Below, piece by piece: positions 53,812-63,849 of a DNA stretch of 64,000 nt. The DNA is from Epithemia pelagica. Lineage: Eukaryota; Bacillariophyta; Bacillariophyceae; Surirellales; Surirellaceae. The notes under the pieces are model-generated. The model did not search any database and was not told the origin of the DNA. It worked only from the letters and a program-made list of their open reading frames with translations. Each line of letters opens with the position of its first letter. Position 1 is the first letter of the stretch. The stretch is from assembly GCA_946965045.2 (NCBI GenBank), contig OX337233.1, positions 2,356,001 to 2,420,000 on the forward strand, read 5' to 3'. The translations under genes and the position numbers were made by a program.

Positions 53812-54859
53812 GTCTCATGCTTACAAAAGGAATGATTCTCCAACCAGGAAGAGGACTGTCCTGATTCGACTTGCGGCGACAAGTACTCTTCTTGCTGCCA
53901 ATCCATGGGAGGCAAATGCGCAAGACAAAGAGGAATGGTATCCTCCTCGTCCTCATGCAGTGAAGCAGCTGCCGCTATGGATCCAACAACACAAGGGAAA
54001 GACAACCGACAACAACACACTGTGAGTCTTTGTGTGTCAAACGCACCAATATACGACAGCACGGTACTGGTTCGAACCCGCACGTACCATTATTCGTCGT
54101 CATTCCAGGAGGGGGAGCCAAACTTTGAAACACATGAAGAGGAGGTGGTCCCGTCCGGGCCGTTGCTGCTTCTCGTACAAACGCACAAGGCGAAGTTTGC
54201 TGCAGCATTCGCATGTGATGATCTCGGACAATTTCGTGATCCATTGCCATTTGTTCCCGTCGACGACGACGTTCGTCCTGTTCCCGTTTGGCTCCGGCAT
54301 GGTTCGGAGACGATACCATCGGGTCGTCGTGATTCGTATCGGTACTGGAGGATTCCCATTCCAATTCAATGTCCATGAGAACCGACGATGCAAACGAGGA
54401 TCGAGCTTCCTTTTGAGATTCCTCCAAGTCCCCCTGCTCTTGTTCTCCCTCCTCCTCATCAGAGGACGAAGGAAACGAGCAAAGGGACAGTCGTTGTTGT
54501 TGTTGTTGTTGCGGAGGAGCATGTCCAACGGTACTGCAAGACGACGACGACAAGGAGGTAAAGGAACTGCGAGGATCTGAAGTACGTGGTGGTCCCGGAG
54601 CTTGGCCATTGCGATAGTCCACCGACAAGAATGCAGGATCCGTGAAACAAGACGCCGAACTACTGGAATCTGTCATGGTGACAGTACTTGTCGTAGATGT
54701 GGTACTTTTGCGGAACCAGCCAGAAGACCAAGATTGATTACCCGGCAGATCTTGTTCCCATGGACGCTCTTGGTCTTGTTGTGGTTGCGGTGGCTTGTCC
54801 AAGGAATTGGCAGCTGGTGCATCAAAGGGCGACACGGATATCGTCGAAGGGTACTCCAT
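53808..54859 (-). CDS. Gln/Ser-rich hypothetical protein, two-exon model
   Basis: Exon 1 is 54859..54088; read without splicing, the frame continues to a stop at 53975. It is low-complexity: Pro/Gln (KPPQPQQDQ), Ser/Thr runs, a poly-Gln and an acidic block (DEEEGEQEQGDLEES). A conserved-looking helix follows (AKREQDERRRRREQMAMDHE) with HMRMLQQTSPCAFVREAA. At 54087 a consensus donor (G|GTACGT) is followed by two acceptors that fit the phase (before 54019 or before 53974). Either leads into the frame ending ...WLENHSFCKHET at 53808. Splicing looks more natural than the unspliced Cys/Val-rich end. No family is recognised. Confidence 0.5.
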
Positions 54860-55504
54860 GACGAGAAAGAACGGATCTGATTCAATGACAATACTGCAAA
54901 CGGAAGGATGGATCGATGGATTAATAATAGCACGGTTTGGAGTGTGCTCTTGTGGATTTTGTGAGTTTTGGGTGATTCTTTGCGGATGTTACACAACGGT
55001 CAAATTATGAGACGATCCGCCTCCCAAAGTGCGTGTGGCTGGAAGCACGAGAAGCATACATTATGATGATGAGCTGTTGTTGTGGTCACGCGGAGTGCAC
55101 TGTTGGTAGGATCCTCATTTTTTGTATGTTCTGTTATGTCGTTGCCGATTCCGATTGGTTGGGATTGGGATTGTTCATTTGGAAACGTACCCCCAGCGTC
55201 TTTCATCTTGGGAGGCGTGTTCCAATTTCGAGCTTGCTTGTAATCTCGACTATTCGTTATAGATGACCTCTGGGAGTTAGAAACATGGGTATCTTTTTGA
55301 TCGTGTGGGGCACTTACGTGCGACCGTGAATCACCTCATTTAAGCGACCTAATAGCGACGTAAACAACCGTTCGAATCTTTGACCTTCCATGGTCGTCTT
55401 TTGGCATCTCATGTTCCAGATCTACATTCTGTTGCAACACAAACAAAGGAAGAGAGGACACCATTCTCCCATCAGAACCACAAACAAAACGAAATCAAAG
55501 CATC
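54860..55504. promoter_or_regulatory. Divergent intergenic region upstream of the PA28 gene
   Basis: Some 645 bases between outward-facing starts with no supported gene or repeat. Confidence 0.4.
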
Positions 55505-56368
55505 ATGTCTGCAATGAAGGTACGTGTCCCTGTTGAATCGAAAGGATCCAGGGTGCTCTAGAGTCTCATGGAATGCGTTTTGCTCTGTGTTGTTTGTTTT
55601 GTTTGATGTTGTCGTTGGTTTCGTGCCATGATGATGATGATGTAGTCTTTCCATGAAGCCGCCAAAGAAAAGGCGACTTCCATCTTTGCGGCTGCCACCC
55701 CGGCTGTGACAAGCTGGCAAGGCGAGTATGCCAAACTCTTTCCTCATTCTACCTTGTCCCAAGCAGCCGAAGCCTTGGAAAAAGATGGAGGTTCCTCCTT
55801 GGCGTCGGCCTTGGCTGCTACCGTCAACTTGGTCGACAAGGTCTCGACTGACTTGACTGCCGTGGAACAGTTTATCAACTTGTCACTTCCTCAAGTAGAA
55901 GATGGCAACAATTTTGGTGTCACTATTCAACTGGCAGGACTCAAACACATTACCGAAGCACAAGAAAAGTTGGACAAATCCTTGGAGGAACTCATGAAAT
56001 ACAGTAGCTCACGAGCGGATGCCTTGGAAAAGTGCAAACTTCCTTCCACGTCCGTTACCGAAACGAGTACAGTTTCAGAATCCAACAGTCAAGAAAACGC
56101 GGACGATGCCAAGGTGACCAAATCGTCGTCCAAGGAAACCAAATCGGTCAGTACCAAAACCGATCCCAGTCCCTCCCCGGAACAAGCCATTCGTCAACAA
56201 GCTTTGGTGGCCGTCGACCTTTTGTACTACAGCAAGGCCAAGAACGCATACACGCGTGCCATGAATGCCTATGTGGCCGTCATTGACTTTTGCGACAAGA
56301 ATCAGCAAAAGATTAACGAACCCAAGGGATCGCGCGATGGAGACACCGGATATTCTTCCATGTACTAG
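55505..56368 (+). CDS. PSME: Proteasome activator PA28/REG subunit
   Basis: Exon 1 (55505..55519) encodes only MSAMK. A 126-base intron (GTACGT...TGATGTAG) leads to exon 2 (55646..56368); total 245 residues. The activation-loop block LSLPQVEDGNNFGVTIQL is the hallmark of PA28, and the family's four-helix pattern follows. The last helix (YTRAMNAYVAVIDFCDKNQQKIN) and the C-terminal Tyr (SSMY), which would insert between 20S alpha subunits, match the REG-gamma end. A Ser/Thr/Lys-rich insert (residues about 115-165) separates helices, as in animal REG proteins. The heptamer opens the 20S proteasome without ATP or ubiquitin. A single subunit in a protist suggests a homoheptamer of the ancestral gamma type. 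Confidence 0.93.
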
Positions 56369-56602
56369 AGTAACACAATGGAAATTCTACATAGAGACGA
56401 ACGACAACATTATTCGTAGAGGAAAGGCAATGCTTCCTGTTCTGTTGCTCGTCCTGCCAAGTGCAAAATCTGCGAGAACGTTAGGGCTAGGGCTATCATT
56501 ACCATGTTTCCGCGACTGATATGTCGTAGCTGATGTCACAGCGATATTCCGATGTCGGCAGACAGGAGCCATCAAAACTTTCGAAAATCTGCAACCATCA
56601 CC

Positions 56603-57898
56603 ATGATGGCGATGACGAGACGCTCGGCCCTCTTCGTTCTGTTCCAATTGTCTCTCAGTGTTTGTATCTCAGAAGGATGGATGGCCAGTCCGACCTTTCG
56701 TCTTGGGAGAACAAATCATCGAGCTGCGATGACTAGAAGTACAACGGCCTTAGAGGCAACGGTGCCCAAGAATCGATCGGGACGACAACCCAGTCGAGTT
56801 TCGGATCCCGATGGTCCCACACCAGAGGTTGAGCAAGGAGAAATTGAAGAAGTAGACCCTGACACAATTGAAGGGATTAAAGAAATCATGTCGAAAGAAG
56901 ACTTACCCCGTCCCATTCCTCATCAACCATGGCGGCTGGGTGACACGGCTGGCTGCGAAGCTCCCATTGACGCCGAATGGCGCCAAAAAGCCGAAGGTGT
57001 GATTGAAACATCCGTGAAACTGGTGGGAGGTCAGGTTCTCGATGTTACTTGGTACTTGACCCAGGTGATTGTGACGTTGGATGAAAACATTACCATCGCA
57101 CAACCAGAGCTGTTCAAAGCCAGTGGACCTGTCATCGAGGTGGAACAGCCAGAGGATCCACAATATTTTGATCCCAATGATCCAGAACCAGAAGTGATAA
57201 TGGATCCAGATGAGGTTATGTATCAGAGACAAACAGAGGAAGAAGTGGAGGAAGAAAAGGAGCGCAACTCCAACAAGTGGGCAGCCAAAGATGACGACGA
57301 CCCACCAGAGGAAACTCACAATCCCTATGAGGCAGCCGAGCCACAAGTTCCTCTCTATATGAATGAGGTGGGACGAGCTGACGTAAATTCTAGATATTTT
57401 GAAGAAGAACAAGAACTGTATGAGGAATCTCCCAAACTGGTCGATACGTCATCCATTTTAATTGATACGGCTGCCTTGTCCACCATTGCCGGAGCCATTC
57501 TGGAAGGGTTGGAAGAGGTGGAAGACGAACTGAATATTTTGGGAAGACACGAATTGGTCTTGACAAGTCCTGGTGCCCCCGATGTTCTCGAGACTCAAAA
57601 ACAATTCAATGCCTTTCGGGGGGCTCATGTCATTGTCGAAACACAAGATCCATGGGAATCGAATCGTACGCTCAAGGGACAATTGGTAGACCGAAACTCT
57701 ATGGATTTGATCATTAACCAAAAGGGACGAATGGTAACGATTCCACTCTGCTTTGTCAAATGTGTCCGAATCCCCCGACGGTCCAAACGCGATGACGACG
57801 AAGAGGAAGAGGAGGATGAATACGACGACACATTGTCAGAAGCGGAAGACCTTGTGGCATTCGAAGAAGAACAAGCGAATGGTTCTCCCATGCCTTGA
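56603..57898 (+). CDS. RimP-like ribosome maturation protein, plastid-targeted
   Basis: A single exon. The frame is open from 56552, but the Met at 56603 begins a signal peptide (TRRSALFVLFQLSLSVCISEG) with an aromatic residue after the cleavage point (W), then an Arg/Ser/Thr transit-like stretch, giving 431 residues. The C-terminal half has VLTSPGAPDVLETQKQFNAF and ETQDPW, then GQLVDRNSMDLIINQKGRMV. This matches RimP's SSPGLxRPL strand and its SH3-like C-terminal domain. Acidic Asp/Glu/Pro inserts interrupt the fold, and the C terminus is also acidic. RimP helps mature the 30S ribosomal subunit; a plastid role fits the presequence and the Era-like gene in this window, which is not adjacent. 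Confidence 0.78.
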   Translation: MMAMTRRSALFVLFQLSLSVCISEGWMASPTFRLGRTNHRAAMTRSTTALEATVPKNRSGRQPSRVSDPDGPTPEVEQGEIEEVDPDTIEGIKEIMSKEDLPRPIPHQPWRLGDTAGCEAPIDAEWRQKAEGVIETSVKLVGGQVLDVTWYLTQVIVTLDENITIAQPELFKASGPVIEVEQPEDPQYFDPNDPEPEVIMDPDEVMYQRQTEEEVEEEKERNSNKWAAKDDDDPPEETHNPYEAAEPQVPLYMNEVGRADVNSRYFEEEQELYEESPKLVDTSSILIDTAALSTIAGAILEGLEEVEDELNILGRHELVLTSPGAPDVLETQKQFNAFRGAHVIVETQDPWESNRTLKGQLVDRNSMDLIINQKGRMVTIPLCFVKCVRIPRRSKRDDDEEEEEDEYDDTLSEAEDLVAFEEEQANGSPMP

Positions 57899-58075
57899 GC
57901 CCAATGTACTTTATAATTCTCGTACACTTCTTTCCCATTTCGAAGGTAACGAATTTAGTTTGGAGAATTACAACTAACATGAGCGTCAACAAAGTATAGG
58001 GTGTTATTATAAGTTGATCGAAACATAGGCAAAACATACAACAACGGTAGTAACAGTACCGGTATATCATGCTTC

Positions 58076-61000
58076 TTAATTCCGTCTCCACATTTTATGA
58101 ATGTTGGACATGTTCGGACTGCACTGTGCGGATTGAGCGAGCGCACCTTGGCCAGTGATTTTACAGCGTTCGTCACAGGGGACCATGTCCACGCCTCGTC
58201 CCATCAAGCATTCAATGCTGTCTTGGATCTGAATCATGACACGGTCGGATGGCGGAGCATGCCGGGATAAAATGACTCTGGCTTCTTCATACAGTTTCAG
58301 AGAACTTAACTGATCGTCCTTGTGGTAGTACAAGAAGGCGATATTGGATAATGTGTAGGCCATGACAACTTCGGCCACTTGTGTATGATCGGAGTCGACG
58401 ACAGAAGCTTCCTCCCCGACTCTCACACTGTCTTCAATGATTTTTCGTTGATATTCATAGGCAATCTCGAGCGCTCGAATGGCTGCGCCAATATCGCCCT
58501 GTTCATAGCGTAGGATAGCAATGTTGTTCATGATTTGAGCCAAATGAGGATGTCCAAAGCCCATGACTTTCAGGTATGTGCCTCGAATTTCTCCCATGGT
58601 CCGACCAGAAGCTGGAATATCCATGGCAGCGTATTGGAGGAGCGCCAGTTTCATCATTGTACTCGCAACCTTGGCATCATCAACACCATGGGCTGCCTTT
58701 CTCACTCTGACTGCTTCTTTCAGCACGCCATAGGCCTGCAAGTACTCTTCCGCCAGCAAATGCAGCATTCCAATCATGTGCAATGCCATTCCCACCAAAG
58801 CATGGTCTTCTGAATATGCTGCCTTAAAGCCATTCAATGCACTTTGACAAACTAACAGTGCTTCAGCAGGTTCGTCATTTTCAACGTATTCCATTATTTG
58901 TGCACGAACAGGAGAAAAGATTTTTTCAATTGTATCTACTGGACTTTGCGAGGCTCTTGACTGTGCCGTCATCTTGGCATGCATCATCAAGCTGCTCGGA
59001 TTGCTCTCACTTTCCCATGTTCCAGAGATGGTTTCTCTGGTTGTGATTTGTGTCTTGGCGCCAATGGTCAATCCAAATAAACTTGCGGAGAAGGGAAGAG
59101 CCGACCTAGCGTTTGTCTTGGCGGATGGTCTGCCGAACCAAGCCAAGACAGTTTCTCGGACGCGTTCGCGAGGAGTCCACTCACTGCGTATACTGCCCAA
59201 CAGAATGTAGTCGTAGATATCCGACAGCTGCAGTGTCTTGCGATGACCTTGTTGGACGGCATGTTTGCCAATGCTGGACCGCTTCTCTACGAGAGATGCC
59301 ATGACCGCGTCCTCACAAGCTTCCGGGTCCTCGGTTGATTCGCTGGTTTCGGACGATCCATCGGATTTTGATTCAAGCAACGTAGAAGAAGCGTTGCGAA
59401 CCTTTCTGTCCAGATACTCCTGCCTTGCATCATGCATTCGATCCAAGTGATGGTGAACAATTCTTTGTATCTTGTGGTGGTACGAGCTTGAAGTCTTCAA
59501 AGAAGGATTGGAATGGAAAGAACCAGATGTAAATGTGAAATCAAACGTGGATTCAGCTTCGATCCCCTCATCGAGATCTTCCACCGATTCATACAGTGCT
59601 TGAGATTCTTGCAAGTAATTGATAGCAGTAGTAAACTCCTCTTGAAGCTCCAGAACCATTGCCAGATTGGACATGGTCGTGGCCATTTGGTGGAGCGCAT
59701 AGTCCGTGTCGGTATGCGGACCGCTTTTCAGCAACGCTCGTTGCAGCATGAGGGATTCTTCCAGGGCCTTGGATGCCGCCATGGTGTCACCGGTTTCGGC
59801 ATGGAGAACTCCGATATTGTTCATGAGGACTGCGACAATGGGATGATCGTACCCAAGGGCTTGACAACATGTTTGTATGGTTTGTCGCCATGATTGGAGA
59901 GCCTTGTTGACGCGACCAGTGGACAAATGGATCAACCCCACGGCCATGGTGATCATGACGGCTTGAAGTGGTCGAGTTTCGGCAAACGGGTTGTCTTGTA
60001 GAATGAGTGCCGAAGCTTTGTTGGCGGTTTCCATGGCTTCTTGATTGCGACCTGCATAGAGAAGAAGGATGGACATTTTGGCCAAGGTTTCGACCCGCTC
60101 GTAGGTATCCAATTGCGCGGCGGCCGAACCAGCCGTAAAGCTTACCACGCGTTCAGTCGTTTGATGTTGTTTGTCCAGCGCTGCCTGGTAGACACTAATG
60201 GCACCTTCCACGTTGCCATTTCGCAAGCATTCTCTGGCCGACGAACTGGCATCTCCTCGATCGTCGGAAAGAAATGGTTGTTCGTACAGCGAGGACGAAT
60301 CGAGGGAGAAGGACGGAGAACCGGTCCAATTGTGGGCACCAAACGAAGTAGTCTGTTGAATGCCACCCGATCCAGTCTCCCCGTAGGCACCATTGCTGGA
60401 ATGGGACCGTCGAGAGAGCTGAAACTGAATATGTCGATCGAGCGATTCCTGAACCGTCCTTGTCGCCGAAGGCATGTACATGAATTTGGAGGTGGGATCG
60501 GGTTTGCGTTCCCCGTCTTCGTCCTCCTCAATGACTGCCAAGAGTGCGGGTGGTGTTCGCATCAAGGACAAGTTGACAATCCCCGAAAGAAGGAGAGACG
60601 CGGGCGTCATGGTCAAATTGCCCGCCACTTGAGTCCGCGAAAAGGACCCGAGTGTGAGACTTCCCGTGGCCGAACTTCCTCCTTGATGACCATCCAAATC
60701 GCTCGACGAGCGGGCCATGGTGGGAGGTCCATAATAGCCCGACGAGGAGGACGAGGAGGGCAATGTGGCATCCGTCGGGTGATGATGATGATGATGGTTG
60801 TAGGGTTGCGAGTTGGAGGATTCGGCATAAATCTTGACTTGATGCCGTCCCGCGTAGGTGACCCCCGTGGCTTCGCCGTAGGACGACGAGGAGGATGCCG
60901 TCGAGGGGGCCGCGGCCAAGGGCGACGACGGAGCAGTGGCAGTCACAGGGGCAGCCGCCGCCACAGGAGCCGCCGTTCTTCGTTTGGGACTAAAGGCTCG

Positions 61001-61987
61001 GGCGGTTCCTTTTTCCTGGTGGATGCTGCTCGTGTTGTTGCTGTTACTACTGGTCGGTTGGTGCTGGTTGTTTGGTTGCCTTTTGAGTTTTTTCTGAAAG
61101 AGGCTGAGGCCTACTCGTGAATATCGAGAAACAGTGCCCGCCGCGAGTACTGGATCGGTGCTACTGGACTTGTTCTGGTGGTTGTTGTTGTTGGATGGAT
61201 GGTCCAATCCGCCTTGTTGTTGTTGCCGTCTACCGATTCGCAATGGCGAAACGACACGGCTTTTGGAGGTGGATGATTCCAGTTTGGTTTGGGATTGCCT
61301 CTGCGATGAATATTGTTGTTGTTGTTGTTGTTGCAATAATTGTTGTTGGTGTGCTCGACTCGCTCTGGTTCGTTGCGGCGAGTAGGATCGGGGCGACAAA
61401 GAGTCCGAGTCGGTGGTGGGTTGTGTGGACGACGAATGGTCGGGCGAAATAATGCGAAAGGTGGTCCCCGGCAGCGGTTGCAGGGCGGCCAATCGATCCA
61501 ATTCATCGTGCAATTCCTGATGATTGCCCGACGACGACGCTGCCGTGGTTACCGTGACATGACTGGTGGCGCCGCGACTTTTGGAACTACTCTTGGAACG
61601 ACTTCTCCGATCGTCGCGTTGTTCGGGTCGCACGGAATACGGATGCGGCTGCTTTTTGCCGGCACTGGTGGCCGACGATCCCGGTGGATCCTTGCCCATG
61701 AATCTCTTGAAGGGAGAAATGGGTCGCTGTGAATGTTGTTGTTGTTGTTGTTGTTGTTGTTGCTTTTGGTGTTTGGAGGGAGATGCAGCCCGTGGTCTCT
61801 TGAACGGAGACAGCGATCGAGACCGTGAGGAAACCGAGGAGGAGTTGGCCGAAGGATCGGTGCTGTGGACATCTTGACTGTTCTTTCGATGAATGAGATG
61901 CTGGCTGGCATGAGTTTGGTGATGGTTGTTGTTATGATTGTGGTTGTTGTAGTTGTGGAGCTTGCCAAACACTTTGCCAAACACCAT
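58076..61987 (-). CDS. Large TPR (kinesin-light-chain-like) repeat protein
   Basis: A single exon. The ATG at 61987 (MVFGKVFGKLHN) is favoured over 62008, giving 1,303 residues. The first 550 residues are low-complexity (His/Asn, Gln, Ser and Pro tracts, with SPFKR motifs recurring). From about residue 600, tetratricopeptide repeats follow the kinesin-light-chain pattern: MNNIGVLHAETGDTMAASKA, MSNLAMVLELQEEFTTAINY, MIGMLHLLAEEYLQAYGVL, MNNIAILRYEQGDIGAAIRA and LSNIAFLYYHKD. A charged linker with Ser runs splits the array. The C-terminal 40 residues hold several Cys. A scaffold role is inferred; no motor or enzyme domain is seen. Related long TPR proteins are common in diatoms. Confidence 0.85.
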   Translation of the reverse strand: MVFGKVFGKLHNYNNHNHNNNHHQTHASQHLIHRKNSQDVHSTDPSANSSSVSSRSRSLSPFKRPRAASPSKHQKQQQQQQQQQHSQRPISPFKRFMGKDPPGSSATSAGKKQPHPYSVRPEQRDDRRSRSKSSSKSRGATSHVTVTTAASSSGNHQELHDELDRLAALQPLPGTTFRIISPDHSSSTQPTTDSDSLSPRSYSPQRTRASRAHQQQLLQQQQQQQYSSQRQSQTKLESSTSKSRVVSPLRIGRRQQQQGGLDHPSNNNNHQNKSSSTDPVLAAGTVSRYSRVGLSLFQKKLKRQPNNQHQPTSSNSNNTSSIHQEKGTARAFSPKRRTAAPVAAAAPVTATAPSSPLAAAPSTASSSSSYGEATGVTYAGRHQVKIYAESSNSQPYNHHHHHHPTDATLPSSSSSSGYYGPPTMARSSSDLDGHQGGSSATGSLTLGSFSRTQVAGNLTMTPASLLLSGIVNLSLMRTPPALLAVIEEDEDGERKPDPTSKFMYMPSATRTVQESLDRHIQFQLSRRSHSSNGAYGETGSGGIQQTTSFGAHNWTGSPSFSLDSSSLYEQPFLSDDRGDASSSARECLRNGNVEGAISVYQAALDKQHQTTERVVSFTAGSAAAQLDTYERVETLAKMSILLLYAGRNQEAMETANKASALILQDNPFAETRPLQAVMITMAVGLIHLSTGRVNKALQSWRQTIQTCCQALGYDHPIVAVLMNNIGVLHAETGDTMAASKALEESLMLQRALLKSGPHTDTDYALHQMATTMSNLAMVLELQEEFTTAINYLQESQALYESVEDLDEGIEAESTFDFTFTSGSFHSNPSLKTSSSYHHKIQRIVHHHLDRMHDARQEYLDRKVRNASSTLLESKSDGSSETSESTEDPEACEDAVMASLVEKRSSIGKHAVQQGHRKTLQLSDIYDYILLGSIRSEWTPRERVRETVLAWFGRPSAKTNARSALPFSASLFGLTIGAKTQITTRETISGTWESESNPSSLMMHAKMTAQSRASQSPVDTIEKIFSPVRAQIMEYVENDEPAEALLVCQSALNGFKAAYSEDHALVGMALHMIGMLHLLAEEYLQAYGVLKEAVRVRKAAHGVDDAKVASTMMKLALLQYAAMDIPASGRTMGEIRGTYLKVMGFGHPHLAQIMNNIAILRYEQGDIGAAIRALEIAYEYQRKIIEDSVRVGEEASVVDSDHTQVAEVVMAYTLSNIAFLYYHKDDQLSSLKLYEEARVILSRHAPPSDRVMIQIQDSIECLMGRGVDMVPCDERCKITGQGALAQSAQCSPNMSNIHKMWRRN
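61734..61762. repeat. Trinucleotide run encoding poly-Gln
   Basis: An uninterrupted TGT/TTG run (CAA/CAG on the coding minus strand) encodes about 9-10 Gln in the TPR protein. Similar shorter runs occur near 61312-61332 and 61186. Confidence 0.9.
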
Positions 61988-62008
61988 GGTGTTCGAACCG
62001 CACCTCAA

Positions 62009-63195
62009 TGGCTAGTGGCTGTTGCTGTTGTTGTTGCGTCGTCCACCCAAAAGGCCACACACACAGTTTCAGGCCATGCACATGAACTAACCAAAACCTA
62101 CAGTGGTTCCCAGAACGGTGGCACCTCTTTTTGGATCCAACAGTCACTTTCAATTTGCAATGGTAAAGGTGCGTTTCAATCGAATAAGAGGTAGACCGTT
62201 GATGATGACTGGGAGCAAGACACACGGAGGAGGAGAGCGTGCGGAGGAGATGGAGGAGTGCCCGTTTCTTCCCTGTTTCCTCGGCTGTGTAAACTGTTGG
62301 TTCGTTTTTCTTGCCGAGTCCACCGACGCGAGAGAAAGAGGTGTTTGGCTCGTTCTTTCTCTACTACTACACACACACACACAAGAAGACCCCGAGTGTA
62401 CTGTGTCGGTTCGTTTCACTCTTGTCTCTTGCAAAAAAGTTGGTGTGCTTTTTGGAGGGAGATTGCGCCGGCCGCCGCCATGGATAAAAAATGGGGCTGT
62501 CGGTTGATGTCTCGGCGGGCGTTTCTGTCGGGTAAAGGCTGGCAACAGTTGAATTTTAAAAGAGCCTCCACAAAAATACTTACGGGCCATTGGCCGCGGC
62601 GCACGAATGATTGCGCCAAATTTCCGAGACGGAGTGCGCCACACCATGGACATTCAACTACTTGTTCCTATGCTCGACGAGATACACAATGGCCCCCAAC
62701 ACTATCTAGCTCTCTAGTGCCTAGTCTACCGCTGTCCTCATGGTGAGGACAAGTATACCCCAGTACATTTTCCTACGCAACGGAAAATCACTCAATTTTC
62801 AAAGTGGTTTTCAAGGCTTGGGGTAAAAATTCTCTACAGGAAATCGAATATGAGGAATTTTTTGATATGTTCAGTGGTCGAATCGGCCAAACTTTTTAAA
62901 GAAAAATTTATGTTCCAGATTTGAACTTCTGGTAGGCTTTCTACGTAGGGTACCCGGAGGTAGACTAGACACTAGAAAGAGAGAACACATCTCGGACTAA
63001 AGTGCGACAATGATTCTTTTTCCTGCGATTGAAAGACGACTTCATCACAACAACGAGACTTGACGTCATTTTTCAAATTTTCAAAAAGTACGTAAGCGAA
63101 AAGCCACATGGACATGGCCTTCATTTTGTTCTGCCAAAGACTTTTGCCAGAATTATTGGAGAGACAAGCATGGAGAAGCAATCCATACTGTCAGG
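62009..63195. promoter_or_regulatory. Divergent intergenic region, TPR protein / lumen protein
   Basis: About 1.19 kb with no supported gene. It holds a short palindrome (GTCCTCA...TGAGGAC, 62733-62749), an 18-base near-perfect inverted pair (62713-62730 and 62959-62976) and a TGACGTCA box at 63061. Confidence 0.5.
63061..63068. promoter_or_regulatory. CRE-like palindrome TGACGTCA
   Basis: A perfect 8-base cAMP-response-element palindrome, 128 bases upstream of the lumen-protein start. In Phaeodactylum, TGACGT-type elements bound by bZIP factors control CO2-responsive promoters. Function here is inference from the motif and position alone. Confidence 0.45.
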
Positions 63196-63849
63196 ATGAA
63201 CTCAGCACCTACCAACATGTTCGTACTTCTTCTTCTTGTTGTTGCGGCAATCGATCCATTTTGGTCCAGAGTCGCAGTGAATGGATTTCCAGTTCAACCA
63301 ACCACGACGACGAGTCGATCCACGACCGACCTCCCATCGCCTTCATTGGCCCTCTCGATGCAGAACAATCATCTCGAGGAGGACAGCATCCAAGAAACAA
63401 CACCACACAGTCCGACATTCACGAGTCGGCGCGACGCCTTGGGATGGATGGCCGCAACGGCCGGCCTGATCGTGATGGGGGCACCTCAACCCTCGGCCGC
63501 CACGTACAGTGCCTACGCTCGTCGGGAACAGGATTGGGAGGCCCGACAAAAGAATGGCGAGGTCCAATACAGTTCGGCCCGCGAATTGCGTCAACAATTG
63601 CGCGAGATTGTCCCCCAAAATTCCGACAAGTCTCGCATCTTTTGTCCCAATGGACCCAGTGCGGCCGTGAGTCCCCTCATGGAAAACAAGTGTGGCGATC
63701 GCATGGCCACGCCCTCGGTCTATGGACGCTCGGACGATGCTGTGGGAAACTCGATTCCAGGATTTTCCAGTGAATATAAGTCCTCCTACATGATTGCCGA
63801 TAGTGTCGGAGGCTTTCCAACCTATCAGGGAACGCAGGGCAAACCGTAA
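63196..63849 (+). CDS. Thylakoid-lumen protein with signal, transit and twin-arginine sequences
   Basis: A single exon of 217 residues. The signal peptide ([16 protein letters not shown]...) ends VNG|FPV, with Phe after the cut. A Ser/Thr transit peptide comes next. A twin-arginine lumen signal follows ([20 protein letters not shown]...PSAA). The mature part (about 115 residues, [15 protein letters not shown] onward) has [39 protein letters not shown] and a Gly-rich tail, with two Cys that could pair in the lumen. I believe this is a diatom-conserved lumen protein, but I cannot name it with confidence. A role near photosystem II is inferred from the targeting only. Confidence 0.8.
   Translation: MNSAPTNMFVLLLLVVAAIDPFWSRVAVNGFPVQPTTTTSRSTTDLPSPSLALSMQNNHLEEDSIQETTPHSPTFTSRRDALGWMAATAGLIVMGAPQPSAATYSAYARREQDWEARQKNGEVQYSSARELRQQLREIVPQNSDKSRIFCPNGPSAAVSPLMENKCGDRMATPSVYGRSDDAVGNSIPGFSSEYKSSYMIADSVGGFPTYQGTQGKP

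Noticed and set aside
53357-53956. 199-codon minus-strand frame with an Arg-Glu run
   Set aside because: The run is translation of the TC microsatellite; the overlapping small membrane protein in another frame has better coding character.
60041-61120. 359-codon plus-strand frame opposite the TPR gene
   Set aside because: Arg/Gly-rich shadow over low-complexity Ser/Pro coding sequence of the TPR protein.
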